A DNA stretch of 64,000 nucleotides, from assembly GCA_038380435.1 (NCBI GenBank), contig JAWZYU010000024.1, positions 50,616,613 through 50,680,612 of the forward strand. Direction: 5' to 3'. Numbering within the stretch: position 1 is the stretch's first letter; each line of letters begins with the position of its first letter. This document shows, in pieces, positions 9,370 to 20,696 of this stretch. The notes below the pieces were generated by a model. The model was given only the letters and a program-made list of their open reading frames with translations. It ran no database searches and was not told where the DNA came from. Made by a program: the position numbers and the translations under genes. The stretch is from Ryuthela nishihirai. Taxonomy: Eukaryota; Arthropoda; Arachnida; Araneae; Heptathelidae.

Positions 9370-9955
9370 AGCCTAACCATTCCGATAATTATTGAGCAGG
9401 AATCCGAACCATTCCGATAATTATTGAGCAGGAATCCGAATCATTCCGATAATTATTGAGCCAGAATCCGAACTATTCCCATAATTATTGAGCCGGAACC
9501 CGAACCATTTCGATAATTTTGAGCCTGAACCCATTTCGGTGGTAATTGAACAGGAATCTGAACCATTCCTATTATTATTGAGTCAGAATCCAAACCAATT
9601 CGATAACTATTAAGCCCGAGCCTAGATCCGAACCATTTTGGTAACTTCTGTGCCTGAGCCCTAACCATTTCGATAATCATGACCCCGAGTCCAAACCTTT
9701 CCTATTCTTATTTAGTTCGAGCCTGACCATTCCGATAATTATTCAGCCCGAATCCGAACGTTTTCGATAATCATTGAGCCACAATCCGAACCATTTCTAT
9801 AGTTATTGAGCACGAGACTGAACCATTCCGATAATTATTGAGCCCGAATTCGAACCATTTATATAATCATTGAGCCCGAATTCGAACCATTTATATAATC
9901 ATTGAGCCTTAGTCCGTACCATTCCGATAATTATTGAGCCGAGCCTACACCATTT
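9370..9955. repeat. Minisatellite, 32-bp unit, about 18 copies
   Basis: Unit core GAACCATTCCGATAATTATT followed by GAGCCCGAATCC. The period is 32 bp in the regular copies and slightly shorter where bases are lost. The left end is the most regular (9375-9480). Bases 9956-10864 show no recognisable feature. Confidence 0.88.
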
Positions 9956-10864
9956 TTATCAAAAACAACCTCTGAGAAAAAATTCCCTTACACATTGTAA
10001 AACATATATACACAAATGCATGCCGCTAATTCAAGATGGGCACAAATCAGTGTCGAAAGCTTGGCACCGATATTGTAGGCATTTAGTTGACCAATATTCA
10101 GACTGAGTCTCGTAATTAAAATTACCGAATTTACGAAAGAGGATAAAATGTGATGTTAGTCTATGAAATCGTGTGAGATGCGGAAACATAGTAGACATAT
10201 GAGAAGAGGTTCTTTCTTGGTAAAGGCGTTATCTGACTGATTCCTTAAGTTACGAATAATTATCTTCCATTATTGTCTTATAAAGTGATAATGAGGCAGC
10301 AGTTCATTTGGCTATAAAGTCTACGAATTCGTTTAGGAACATATTGCAATGGCTTGGCGTCCTTATCATCCTGATTTCCGTAGATCGAGATATTTCCGAT
10401 AAAAGACTATTGTAGGTAGAGATAAAAGCCCAATGAGATTTCATGCAAATATTTTGGAAGACTTGTAAGACAGATTTGCCTTCCGTGTAAACGGGAGATG
10501 TCTTTATTCTGTGATGATGTTGGTGATGGTGAACGGCATGATTTTCGCTTCAGCGGAAAAGACTGCAGTTAGAGGAGGCAGTTGTTAAGATTCCGCGTAT
10601 GCCATTTCCGGAGAAACCGTGCTGATACTGACTTTATATTGGATGCGTAGGAGCAATCCAAATGGAATTGTTACATCGCGGCAGAATGCCGGTTCGAGAG
10701 ATGAAATATAGGTAGTGGAGGCTGGTGAGTTTCTTTGGTGGGGAAAAGGATTCAGAAAGCCAGACTGAAGAATATGGTAAAAGGCATAAAATATCGCTGT
10801 CAATATAATACTAATTAGTTGCATCTGTTCTATTATTTTAATTAAAAATCTAGTTAATTATGAA

Positions 10865-11110
10865 CAGGCGTAGATCAGGAAAAAGGGGGGGGGGAGAGTG
10901 ACGCAATGAGGCCGGAAAAGAGAAAAGAGGTAAGAGACTGGATTTCCATTGCAGTAAAGCATTTTCCCCTTCATTTTGGAGGTATTTAAATCATTTCTTG
11001 AAACAGGCGTGAAATATGGCAAATTTAATATTTTTTTTCTTCCTTTGCTTGCATTTTCAACAGAGGCATGCCCCCCTTGACCGTCCACCCGCCCACCCAC
11101 CCTCTTAGAT
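10865..11110. repeat. Dispersed repeat with poly-G core, copy 1
   Basis: Starts with a G run (about 10885) and a TGACGCAATGAGGCCG-like segment, then GGTAAGAGACTGG and a tract ending near TGAAATATGG. The same order (G run, TGACACAATAGAGCCG, GGTAAGAGACTGG, TGAAATATG) occurs at about 33190-33525 with considerable divergence. No coding capacity is evident and the class is unknown. Bases 11111-11400 are AT-rich without features. Confidence 0.55.
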
Positions 11111-11410
11111 TCGACCTTGATTGTGATGATACTTACTATTTACACGTACTTAAAATATTTTCATTTACTGAGTAAATATTAATAAAAGGCATTAATGGAC
11201 ATCATAAAATGAAATGTATAATTTCAGAAGTTTAAAATGAAATTATGTGTATCATAAAAATTCAATAACCTTTTGTAACTGAGCGTACTAAGGGAAACTT
11301 ATATTTCATTTGGAATGAAACACGTAGCTATCAATTTTTATTATTAAATTAGTTATTAAAATTTGGCTAGTGATTCTACATCGAACATTTACACAAATTT
11401 ACGTATTACA

Positions 11411-11791
11411 TGTTGCGTTGTCTTACCTCTGAGCGACACTTTTTTGCACACCATGGTCTAAATAGCCAGGTCACAAGGACCACGAAGTATCATAGAAGGT
11501 TGGGGGAAGGGACCCGCTGGAACAGCTGTTGGGAGACAGATGATAGCCTCCCGTCAAGGCCATCCAGCGTGTTCTTTAACGTGCACGGGTTATGTCTCTC
11601 CTTCACACAAGACCACGGCTTAACATCCCTTCGACGGACGGTGGCCTTTCCAATTCCATCGGTGTCCCTTACTGACCATGAGTAGGGAGTTTTGTGGAGA
11701 TAAATTTCAACACTGGCTCATCTGGGACTCGAACCTGGGAACTGCAGATTACGAGCCTGCAGCGCTCCCAACTCGCCCCCCCCCCCCCCCG
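11411..11791 (-). repeat. SINE-A copy with target duplication
   Basis: Near full-length minus-oriented copy. A 10-bp duplication with one mismatch, ACGTATTACA at 11401-11410 and ACGCATTACA at 11792-11801, brackets it. A long C run lies at the head end (about 11777-11790). Bases 11802-12195 hold nothing identifiable. Confidence 0.85.
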
Positions 11792-12195
11792 ACGCATTAC
11801 AGGTAAAAAGAAGCAGGAAAAGCTTTTATGAGAAAAAAAACACCTCTGTCATTGTCGGATTTGAACCGCAAATCAGAAAAAAATTTAACTGTGCATACAC
11901 TTTTGCTTCTTACATTGTTAAAATAACTTGCTAGCCTTTAGTAATGGGTAAGTCACTTTTCTGTGATACTTTCATATCGATTTTTTTTCATAATATAGCA
12001 ACACTGAGATCTTATGTGTAAGATTAAAAGATTTATAAGTAATTAAACTTACAGTAATTCTATTTATCTTTTTCTGCTTTTTCAACACTTCACAACATGT
12101 GGACACAGAGTGGCCTTTCCGTTTCCCGAGGAAATTGATTTCCAGATAAACTCTGGTTTCCAATCCATTATACTTTCAAAGCATAAATTCTGACG

Positions 12196-12244
12196 GAAGT
12201 TTATCAGTTTAATAGCCATAAAGAAGATTTCTGTGAGGAAGGCG
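12196..12244 (-). repeat. SINE-C tail fragment, degenerate
   Basis: Short degenerate match to the SINE-C tail (TCAGTTTAATAGCCATAAAG…CTGTGAGGAAGGC), just upstream of the better-preserved fragment at 12359. Confidence 0.45.
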
Positions 12245-12358
12245 CGATATCAGCATACACATTTCGAAATTTCTCGCAGAACCAATTAATTAATTTAAAA
12301 AAACCCTTACATTTTAAATTCTCAAACATTTCCTCTTTTCTTTCTGCTTGCACGTAGG

Positions 12359-12457
12359 AAAAAAATAAATACCCCCTCAAGCAGCTGCTTGCCACAAAGG
12401 TCTGACAGGAGCCTGTCAGTTTATACACCAAAGTAAATGGTCTGTGAAGATGGCGGG
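12359..12457 (-). repeat. SINE-C tail fragment
   Basis: ACCCCCTCAAGCAGCTGCTTGCC through GGTCTGTGAAGATGGC, the 3' part of SINE-C in minus orientation. The tRNA-like head is absent. Confidence 0.8.
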
Positions 12458-12493
12458 AGAAAAGATGATGTTGAAGAGATGAAATTTTAAATC

Positions 12494-12710
12494 TGAAATT
12501 TTATAAATGTTCCTAAAAGTTATCCTCAAAAATTCAGAAAGAATCCAATAGCTAAAACAAAGAGGGTGAAAGTTATTGCTGAGATGATACGGTTTCAGGC
12601 TTGAAATTTTTTGAATGTTTCTAAAAGTTATTCTCAAAAATTCGGAAAGAATCCAACAGCTAAGCAAAAGAGAGTGAAAATTCACATTGAGATGGTAAAA
12701 TTTCTAGAGT
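12494..12710. repeat. Tandem duplication, 108-bp unit
   Basis: CTAAAAGTTATCCTC at 12513 recurs as CTAAAAGTTATTCTC at 12621, and the surrounding sequence matches over about 108 bp with scattered differences. Two full units are present, with a hint of a third at the left edge. Confidence 0.7.
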
Positions 12711-12838
12711 CTATAAAGGTTTCCTATGTGCGAGTAGAAAAAAGGAGGAAATATTTAAGAATTGAAAATAAAAAGATCAAATGTCTTTTTTTTTTGGTCT
12801 AAGATGTTTTTGTGGTTTTTAAATGATAGACATTATAT

Positions 12839-13216
12839 TTGGAATGTTTTTACCTCTGAGCAGCACTTTTTTTCCTACAATGGGTTAAATGGCTAGGTCA
12901 CAAGGACACCGAGGGCACAGAGAAGGTTGGGGGAGGGGACCTACTGGAACAGCTGTTGGGAGACAGATGGTAGCCTCCCATTAAGGACCTCCAGTGTGTT
13001 CTTTAACGTGCACAGGGGACCACGGCTTACGGTAGAGCGGTGGTCTTTATGCGGGACACCTTATCCGACTGACTGCAGCCTTTCCAAACCCCATCGGTGT
13101 CCCCTATTGACTGCGAGCAGGGAGTTGAATCTCAACGCTGACCCAGCTGTGATTCGAACCTGGGAACTGCAGATTTCGAGCCTGGCACGCTACCCACTGT
13201 GCTACCCCTGCCCATA
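12839..13216 (-). repeat. SINE-A copy with short target duplication
   Basis: Near full-length minus copy with conserved domain and head (GATTCGAACCTGGGAACTGC). CATTATAT at 12831-12838 and 13221-13228 is the probable target duplication. A short insertion near 13028-13048 distinguishes this copy. Bases 13229-13512 are AT-rich without features. Confidence 0.82.
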
Positions 13217-13512
13217 AAAGCATTATATATTCTTATTATATTGAAATACAGTACCAATTGCTTTGAAATTTTCTTTATTAATAAAGGCAGTATATAATTA
13301 GAATATGCATATGAATTATGTTTATCAATAAGCAATATAAATCGATTATTATTTTAAATAAAATTAATTATTAATTTCTTTAAGGATAATAAAATTGTTC
13401 AAAAAATATTCGTCAAATTGAATGCAACATATCGGTTGTCAGAAAGGGATTTATTTTCGATTATTTTCTACAATTGGTGCTCTACTTATTTTAATTATGC
13501 AGTATATATGTC

Positions 13513-14493
13513 ACCGGCAAAGTTTGAAATCCGGCATTCTATAGAATGCCTAGGCATTGTATATAATGCCTAAAACTAGCCGGCAATGTATGAAACGATT
13601 CATATTTCACACATTTCCTAGGCATTCTATAGAATGCCAAAAGGCAAATCGGCAAAGCATAAAATACTCCCTGCAGTGATTTTTAATGTCGCAATGCGAG
13701 TCACTCGCATTTGCGTAACTCTCGACGCTCGCCTCAAACAGAGAGCCAGAGCACTCAGTCCAATTCGAATTGACCGGTAAATGTTCCCCTTGGTCCCCTA
13801 TAGGCTCACCCTGATTGCCAGATCCGCCAGTCCCTAGTTTCGGTAAAAAAGAGCGCCGTAGTTGGTCACTTTGGATACCAAAAAGACACCCTTCCATTTG
13901 GAAAAGCGCCCCCTAGCGTTGTACGAGTATAAAAGGGGGTTGCCTCAATAGGGATCCCAAAGTTTGAGAACCCTAGCTTCCATAGAAAGAGAGTTAAGGT
14001 CAAAAAACAGATTAAAAAAGTTATCAAAAAACGACATATCACAAGCATCTCGGAACTCCACTGAAATAGATTTGACAAGTAGTAAAGGAAAACGAGTATC
14101 CTAACTCGAATTGCAAACTTCGAATATTCAACACTTTACTGTTTCGTTCTCACTTGGCTTTATCTCATTTGGGGCGTTTTTTATAATGCGGACGACAGAT
14201 TTATTACAGGTTATGATGTTAATATTTCTGGCGGTAGTTCAAAGCAATGGTATTTTTCTCTTTTTGTAGAAAAATCCCGTATCTTATATTTTGTACTTCT
14301 TACATTTTCACATACATCTTTTCAATAAAAGCCTTTTTCATACTTTGCCGAAATAGTATTTGTCATTCTATATAATGCCTAGGTATTCTATACAATACCT
14401 AGGGAAAGTATGTAATAATTCTCATATTTCATGCATTGCCTAAAAACGCCGGGTATTCTATTATAGAATGCCGGCTTTTCATACATTGCCGGT
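13513..14493. mobile_element. Inverted-repeat DNA element with internal TATA box
   Basis: The 981-bp element begins ACCGGCAAAG and ends CTTTGCC-like/CATTGCCGGT. The outer 170-180 bp on each side are imperfect inverted repeats (CCGGCAATGTATGAAA-type motifs), each built of small palindromes such as GGCATTCTATAGAATGCC. The flanks contain TATATATGT and ACATATATA but no clear direct duplication, so the superfamily is open. The interior carries a promoter-like TATA box and an AATAAA signal. No recognisable transposase frame was found, so it is probably non-autonomous. Confidence 0.65.
13928..13935 (+). promoter_or_regulatory. TATA box inside the inverted-repeat element
   Basis: TATAAAAG followed by a G run, with GC-richer sequence (AGCGCCCCCTAGCG) upstream, looks like a polymerase II core promoter on the plus strand. 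AATAAAA at about 14324 could serve as a poly(A) signal roughly 370 bp downstream of a start near 13960. This is inference from motifs only. Confidence 0.45.
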
Positions 14494-14742
14494 AACATAT
14501 ATATTTAAGGTTAAGATAAAAAAATACAACAATCACTATATGAACAGTAATTTAGGATAGACTCTTTTCTGTCCTTTCTCCTTTCGTTTGATTTGTGGAG
14601 TAGGATCACGTTCCTCATGGGACTGGATTATTTCAATTAAAAAGAAAAAAAATCTCATGGGTGGCTAATTTAGAGATTATTGATGGAAATTGTTGCTTAC
14701 TTCTTTCAAAAGTTAATATAAGCTAATTTAAGTTGCAATAAC

Positions 14743-14935
14743 AAATAAATAAATACCCCCTCAAGCAGCTGCTTGCAACAGAGGTCTGACAGGAGCCTGT
14801 CAGTTTATATGCCATAGTAGAAGGTCTGAGAGGATGTCAGGACCTCAACAGAAAAACAACACACACACATCCATGCCTTTTACCCGGGGCTCGAACCCAG
14901 GTCCCTTAGATCAGTAGCCAAGCGCGCTAACCACT
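14743..14935 (-). repeat. SINE-C copy, left arm of a head-to-head pair
   Basis: Tail at left (ACCCCCTCAAGCAGCTGC), tRNA-like head at right (CTCGAACCCAGG, AGCGCGCTAACCACT). The head is cut short where the opposite copy begins at about 14936. Confidence 0.88.
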
Positions 14936-15122
14936 AGGTGGCCGAGTGGTTAGCACGCTTGGCTATTGATCTAAGGGACCGGGTTCGAGCCCCGGGTAAG
15001 GAATGGATGTGTGTGTTGTTTTTCTTCTAAGGTCCTGCCATCCTCACAGATCTTCTACTATGGCATATAAACTGACAGGCTCTTGTCAGACCTCTGTGGC
15101 AAGCAGCTGCTTGAGGGTGTAA
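14936..15122 (+). repeat. SINE-C copy, right arm of a head-to-head pair
   Basis: The head begins GGTGGCCGAGTGGTTAGC and has B-box GGGTTCGAGCCCCGGG; the body and tail follow in plus orientation to CTGCTTGAGGG. With the left arm it forms a near-perfect inverted repeat about 380 bp long with almost no spacer. The head resembles Ser/Leu-type tRNAs (GGCCGAGTGGTT), but I do not assign an anticodon. Confidence 0.88.
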
Positions 15123-15275
15123 TTATTTTTTTATTATCAATTTAAGTTGTTCCGTAACATTTGGTTTAATCTTAAGATATAAAAATTATTGTTTAGCTCG
15201 ATTTCGTAAAAAAAAATCTACGAATTTTTTTCTGTAATCTGTCTGTATGTATAGATTCACCTTTTTTGTTTTAAG

Positions 15276-16060
15276 AGGTAAATGAAAAATTCTTGGACAA
15301 AAAATTCGTTTTGCATTGGATAGATGTTAATAATGCATTATGAGTCACATTTTGAATTCTTCAAGTTGCTTAGATTTTCACCTTCAGAGGTTGCTAAATT
15401 TAGAAAATGGAAGAAATTTACATGAATATTTTGAGCAATCTATGTAGGTTAGAGGTTCCTAGCTGGACTAGCGTCGAGATTTAACTTCGCTGACTCCGGC
15501 CCTGCCCTCGGTCAGTACGGGACACCGATGGCCTAAGAAAGGTCGCCGTCCGTCGGATGGGACGTCAAAGCGTGGCGCCGTGTGTGGGAGAGTCATACTC
15601 TTTGCATGTTAAAGAACATGCTGGAATGGCCTTGACGGAAGTCTACCATTTGTCTCCTAACAGCTGTCCAATGGATCTTCTTCCCTCAATTTTCTCTGAG
15701 CCTTCAGGATCCTTATGACCTGGCTATTTATCGTATTGTGTGCAAAAAAAGTGCGACTCGGAAGTGAAACAATCCAATAACATATATTAGAAATTTCAAA
15801 TATTAGTGATGAAATGTTGTAGTCAAGGAGTTTGTAGTGCCAGCGGAACATGCCCTTTAACTAAAGAGGGTGGGAAAAACTCAATTGTTTTAAAAGATAA
15901 ATAAAAATTTTTGGGGGTTTTGGATAAGTGTCAATAAAATATTGCTATTCTCATTTTCTGAAACTTTGATTAATTTGAGTTTCCATTGTTAGAGCGCTCT
16001 AAATTCGGAAACTTAAAAAAAGGGAATTTTCTTTGAAAGGAATATTTTCTATTTACAAGA
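15276..16060. repeat. Diverged direct duplication around a SINE
   Basis: 15276-15440 and 15882-16060 align in order (TTTTAAGAGGTAAATGAAAA with TTTTAAAAGATAAATAAAAA, then several shared blocks). A SINE-A copy follows each at a different distance, so a local duplication of roughly 600 bp is possible. Confidence 0.4.
15450..15778 (+). repeat. SINE-A copy, head degenerate
   Basis: Plus orientation; the body from GAGATTTAACTTCGCTGACTCC to the tail GTGAAACAATCCAATAAC is clear. The tRNA-like head is mostly eroded (GGTTCCTAGCTGGAC). Confidence 0.8.
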
Positions 16061-16197
16061 GGTGATGGATCTTCTAGTTTCTTCATTGAAATCGACAGCG
16101 GAAAATAAAATTTATATTTAGAAAAAGCAACTTTATACTCCACTTCACATCGTATTAAATTTCTCTCGGTTTTCGTTCGTAAATTGTCCAGTCCTAT

Positions 16198-16553
16198 CAG
16201 GCGGGGGTTTTTTCAGCCAGTTACTCGCCAGGTCATTATGTCCAGGTTCGAGTCCCACCTGCTTTTGCGTTGAGATTTATCTCCCATCCTGCCACTGGTG
16301 ACAAAAATGGACACCGATGAGCTTGGAATGACGCCATCCATTGAATGGGACGTTGAGCCGGAGCTGTATGCGGAAGAGCCATACTTTGTTTCCATTTAAA
16401 GAGCACGCTGGATTGTCTTGAGAGGAGGTTTCAAACCGTCTCCTAGCAACGGTCTAGTAAATCCTCTTTCCTAATCTTTTATGATCCCTTGTGGTCTGGC
16501 CACTTACTCCCATTGCGCACAAAAAAGTACCACTGAGTGGTAAAATAATCCAA
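16198..16553 (+). repeat. SINE-A copy, full length but old
   Basis: Plus orientation with B-box CAGGTTCGAGTCCCACC near 16241-16257, the conserved domain, and tail GTAAAATAATCCAACCC. Many substitutions separate it from young copies. Confidence 0.82.
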
Positions 16554-16569
16554 CCCAGTTCTAACTAGG

Positions 16570-16975
16570 TGCTCTGACAGTACTTTTTTTTTAGAATATA
16601 ATTTTTATTCATAAGAGTAAAGAATACAAATACATTTACAATTTGACCCGCAAAGCTAAATAGCTTATCTGCAGGAAAATGAATAAATTAATATTAAACA
16701 TAGGTCATTCAGCTACAAAAATGGTGTACATCAAATAAATCCACAAAACACAACACATAAAAATCAGCTAACTAGAAAATACCAAATAATTTTTTAATTC
16801 CATTTTAAAAGAATCTGAAAGAATTCTGAAAATTCATTCTGAAAGAATCTATATATTTAGTAGTTCTTTTGGAATAGCATTAAATATAAGTGATAGTACT
16901 TGATATTCTAAGGTATGTTTCCCGTAATTATTTCGAAAATTTGGCAATTTGTAAAAAAATTTGGCTCGCTGCTGA
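16570..16975 (-). mobile_element. 5'-truncated LINE, 3' end only (CR1/L2-like)
   Basis: On the minus strand a frame gives LPNFRNNYGKHT, then FNAIPKELLN and SFKMELKNYLVF, the C-terminal blocks of LINE ORF2. The 3' UTR follows with CTGCAGATAAGCTATTTAGC and GAATAAAAATTATATTC, then a short A run at 16590-16570. A small duplication (GAATTCTGAAAATTCATTC) interrupts the frame. A closely related copy lies at 60388-60725. Confidence 0.72.
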
Positions 16976-17130
16976 TATGTGATTTAGAAATGAAGTTCGA
17001 GTAAAGTTACCAAATCAAAATGAATATTAGCAATTTTTTCCTCTATTACTTAAAAAGAAAATATGCATTACTTTTAATGCTTGTTGGTCTCTAAATAAAA
17101 CCGCTTTTAATGTCTGGAAGAAGGACAGTA

Positions 17131-17778
17131 CAGTCGCTAAAAAAGTATCCGAACGCTATGATTGATTACAGAATTCAGAAAAAAATATCTGGCAACGTTT
17201 TTTTTAAATTAGTGATCTGTCAACTTTCGTGTCACGTGATTACAGAATTCAGGAAAAATATCTGGAGCGTGTACAGCAAATGTACACGCTCCAGTTACCG
17301 TTCACAGCAAACTGGAGCGTGTGCAGTTACTGCACACGCTCCAGTTTGCTGTGAACAGTAACTGTCTCCAGTTTGCTGTGACGGTAACTGCACACGCTCA
17401 ATATTTCCGTGAATGAGCTCACACGATCCAATGTGCTGTGAACATTAACCGCAACCGCTCCAGTTTGCTGTGAACGGTAACTGCACACGCTCCATATTCA
17501 TGGCATTATATATTCATACGCATTATATATATTCAAAAATATCCGAACACTATGGTTGATTACAGAATTCAGAAAAATATCTGGCAACGATTTTTTTAGA
17601 AATTAGTGATCTAGCAGCGATTTTTTTAGAAATTAGTGATTTGCCAACCTTCGTCTACAAATCTAATTTATTAAATTTTAATTTAATTAAAAACTAATTT
17701 CTAAAAAAATCATTGCCAGATATTTTTCCTGAATTCTGTAATCAATCATAGCGTTCGGATACTTTTTTTTAGCGACTG
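17131..17778. mobile_element. TA-flanked foldback element with expanded interior
   Basis: TA at 17129-17130 and 17779-17780; the ends are CAGTCGCTAAAAAAGTATCC and its inverse, so a Tc1/mariner-type MITE is likely. The arms read CCGAACGCTATGATTGATTA and ATATCTGGCAACG. The interior at 17265-17500 holds repeated small palindromes (CTGGAGCGTGTGCAGTTACT and relatives) not found in the two shorter copies. It encodes no transposase. Confidence 0.85.
17265..17500. repeat. Cluster of short palindromes inside the foldback element
   Basis: Alternating CTCCAGTTTGCTGTGAACGG and CTGCACACGCTCC motifs occur in both orientations, giving several nested hairpins. About five units of roughly 40-50 bp can be followed. 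Confidence 0.75.
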
Positions 17779-18518
17779 TACCAAGTGAATTGTAATGGGT
17801 ATTAATATTTTCGGGTGTCTGGAAACTGACACTCAGTTTGAAGAAGTTTTTATGAATTAACCAAACTCTGTTTTTTACACTATGCCAAATGACGATTATA
17901 TATGATGGCAATAATAACCATGGGCTTACAGTTTCCAATATTTCTACACGGATTGAATGGTACAAAAATGCTAGAATTTTAATATATTAATGGTTTAGAG
18001 TTTGGTTGCTGCACCCCAAACGTTGCCTCCATTATTGAAATTGGTCAGGAAATGAAAAAAGGTGTTCAAAAAGATTCTTATAAGTAATGGGATGTCAATA
18101 AACCTTTCCTTGATGTTTCATACTGCAAAGAGCTTAATTATTCTCGGGAAAATGAAACTTTTCCTTACTAGGATTGATTGATATATGAATACAAGTAATT
18201 ATACCATCTTTCACACAAGAGTAACATTGAGAGAGAGATTTAACATTATGTTTTTAAAGTTTTTTATGTATAACAATAGAGAAATACATAAATCTAACGA
18301 AACAATCAATATATTTGAGTGATTTAATAAAAATAATGCAATATATTCAATGAAATATATTGCAAAATAATGCAATATATTTCATTGCGTACCAAAATAC
18401 GAGAAAATTTTCACAGTAATATATTATATATTAGTAATATATATATATAGTTTATATTAGTAAAAATCAAATTGAATTCTTTTATAACTGCTTAAATTTG
18501 CATTTGATAGAAAATGTA

Positions 18519-18732
18519 CAGTCGTTCAAAAAATATCCGAACACTATGGTTGATTACAGAATTCAGAAAATATATCTGGCAACAATTTTTTCAGAAAATA
18601 TATCTGGCAACCTTCATGTAGGTTCCTTACACGAAGGTTGCCAGATCACTAATTTCTAAAAAAATTGTTGCCAGATATTTTTTCTGAATTCTGTAATCAA
18701 CCATCGTGTTCGGATATTTTTTTGAACGACTG
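18519..18732. mobile_element. Short TA-flanked foldback MITE
   Basis: A 214-bp copy of the same family (TA at 18517-18518 and 18733-18734) that is almost entirely two inverted arms (CAGTCGTTCAAAAAATATCC at the left, its inverse at the right). A short left-arm duplication of AATATATCTGGCAAC is present. Confidence 0.88.
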
Positions 18733-18734
18733 TA

Positions 18735-20130
18735 CCTAATGGTAAATTAAAGACCATAATTAAATCAGTTTAAATCTCGATTTTCAAATGTATTCGTTCG
18801 GTATTTGAAGAGTTATGGAAGCTGGAATGTTTCACAATATAATAATATGATATAATAAAGTTAATTGAAACTTAAATAATAAGTATTGTGACAAATCATT
18901 TAATAAAATAAATATTCATTTTAGAAATTGATTAGAAATGATTATTTCAGTATTAGAAAATTATGATGATTTTCATAAAGAAAGCTTTATTGTCAAATAT
19001 TCCAGTTTCTGTAACTCTTTTAATACTGAGTGAATATTGTTGAAAATTGAGATGTAAATAGATTTGAGTATGATCTTCAATTTATCTTCAGTCACATTTC
19101 CCCATTAAATGTACATTTTCAAGTCAGAGGACTTCTAAATTAGATCCCTATTTGTATAACACGAAAATTCTATAATATTTTGGCAGAGCTGTGTATATAG
19201 CAACTGAAATTTCCTCATATCAAAAAATATTTAAGGTAAAAAAAATCACTTGAATTAGCAATGATTGAGAATTTACGATACATTTTTTAACAGATTAACA
19301 ATATTATTGGCAAAAAGTTCGATATCTTTTAAACGTATGGTTTTCTTTAATTATCAGTTAATTAAAATAATTGGGTATAAATAAAAGTAAAATATTTAAA
19401 AAAAATGATTTTTGAAATTCACGAAATTTTCAAAATCTGAATTTCAATGTCGTTGGTTATAAATGCAGAGGATTTGCATGAAATAAAACCATTCTGAAGT
19501 CAAGTGAACTTAATAAAATTTAATCAGCAATGAGAGATTGTGCAGAGTCATAAGATATTTTAAACTTTCATAAAAGAGCACAATTTAAACATAATTTAAA
19601 TGAAGGTGATTAAATTTATATGCGATAAATTCTTCAGTTTGGAACACGGATGATTTTATCATGATTTACCCAATGACGAATAATAGGTTTTACAAATCAT
19701 CACGAGATGGAGCCACAGAACGTTACCGTAACCCATAATTTCGTTTAGGTGAACGGACAAATCTTCGTAAAGGTGCGTTTGAAAGTGGCAAATGGTTGTT
19801 TACGTACTCTGTAGTAGGATGTAAGAGGCATTAGCAAAATTGTCAGAAACTAAAATGCGCAAAGCAGTGAATATTTTTGGAAAATAAGTCCATTTTTGGA
19901 ACAGACGTTGTGAAACCTGCTTGCCTTTTCAAGTAAAATATTTAATGAATAGGATGTTTTGTAGAAAAATTCCCCTGGCATCTACAACATCAAATATCGT
20001 AATTGTGAGTTTTTTTTACCCTTCGAGATGACACAAAATATGAATAAAAAATTCGCTAAAACAGCTATATGTGAATTTGAGGACTGAATAATAATTAAAT
20101 TTTTACAGTAGTGAAATTTATTCACATGGT
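18735..20130. other. AT-rich stretch without identifiable features
   Basis: No repeat arrays, inverted repeats or protein similarity that I can recognise; short A/T runs only. Confidence 0.45.
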
Positions 20131-20165
20131 TTGTTTTACCTCTGACCAGGCCCAGATCTAGAAAT
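20131..20165 (-). repeat. SINE-A tail fragment
   Basis: GGTTTGTTTTACCTCTGACC matches the extreme tail of SINE-A in minus orientation; the match then stops. Confidence 0.5.
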
Positions 20166-20249
20166 TAATCGAGGGAAGTGGAGGAGTCCGTCGGATGAGA
20201 CATTAAGTCTTTGTTCTTGTGTAGGATAGCGATAACCTGTGGTTGCCGA

Positions 20250-20473
20250 GGGTTGCCTCAGTCGATAGCAGTAAGGAACGTAATCTGTAGTTCCCGAATT
20301 CGAGTCCCACCTATGCCAGTGTTTAGATTTATACTGTGCACTTTAAAGATCACGCTGAATGGTCTTGTATCCTAATAGTTCCCCAGTGGATCTTCCTGTA
20401 ACTTTTTCTGAGCCCTTGGGGTCCGTGTGACCTGGTCATTTAGCCCATCGTGTGCAAAAAGGTGCTGCTCAGA
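20250..20473 (+). repeat. SINE-A copy with internal deletion
   Basis: tRNA-like head (GCCTCAGTCGATAGC, GAATTCGAGTCCC) joined to the 3' body (CTGTGCACTTTAAAGATC) with most of the conserved domain deleted. It ends in the tail GATAGAACAACCCAAC. Confidence 0.8.
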
Positions 20474-20476
20474 GAT

Positions 20477-20630
20477 AGAACAACCCAACACTCTGAATGG
20501 CTTTGACGGAAGATTTCCATCTGTCTCCTGTCCAGTGCATCTCCTTTCCAACCATCTTTGAACCCTTGAAATCCTTGTGGCCTGACTATTTTCAATCGTA
20601 TGCCAAAAAGTGCTGCTCAGCTGTAAAACG
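20477..20630 (+). repeat. SINE-A 3' fragment
   Basis: A second 3' body (CTGAATGGCTTTGACGG through GTGCTGCTCAGCTGTAAAAC) directly follows the previous copy, head missing. Confidence 0.75.
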
Positions 20631-20696
20631 TGAGAGATAAACCAACCAGCTCTGGTACGCATTACCAGTGCCAGGAGTGGGGTCGTATCAGTTGGG

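Noticed and set aside
9370..9955. Regular repeats of 32 bp as a CRISPR array
   Set aside because: Units are contiguous without unique spacers, all copies diverge, and the sequence is eukaryotic with no cas genes.
13513..14493. Solo LTR of a retrotransposon
   Set aside because: TATA box and AATAAA fit an LTR, but the ends are long inverted repeats rather than TG…CA with a 4-6 bp direct duplication.
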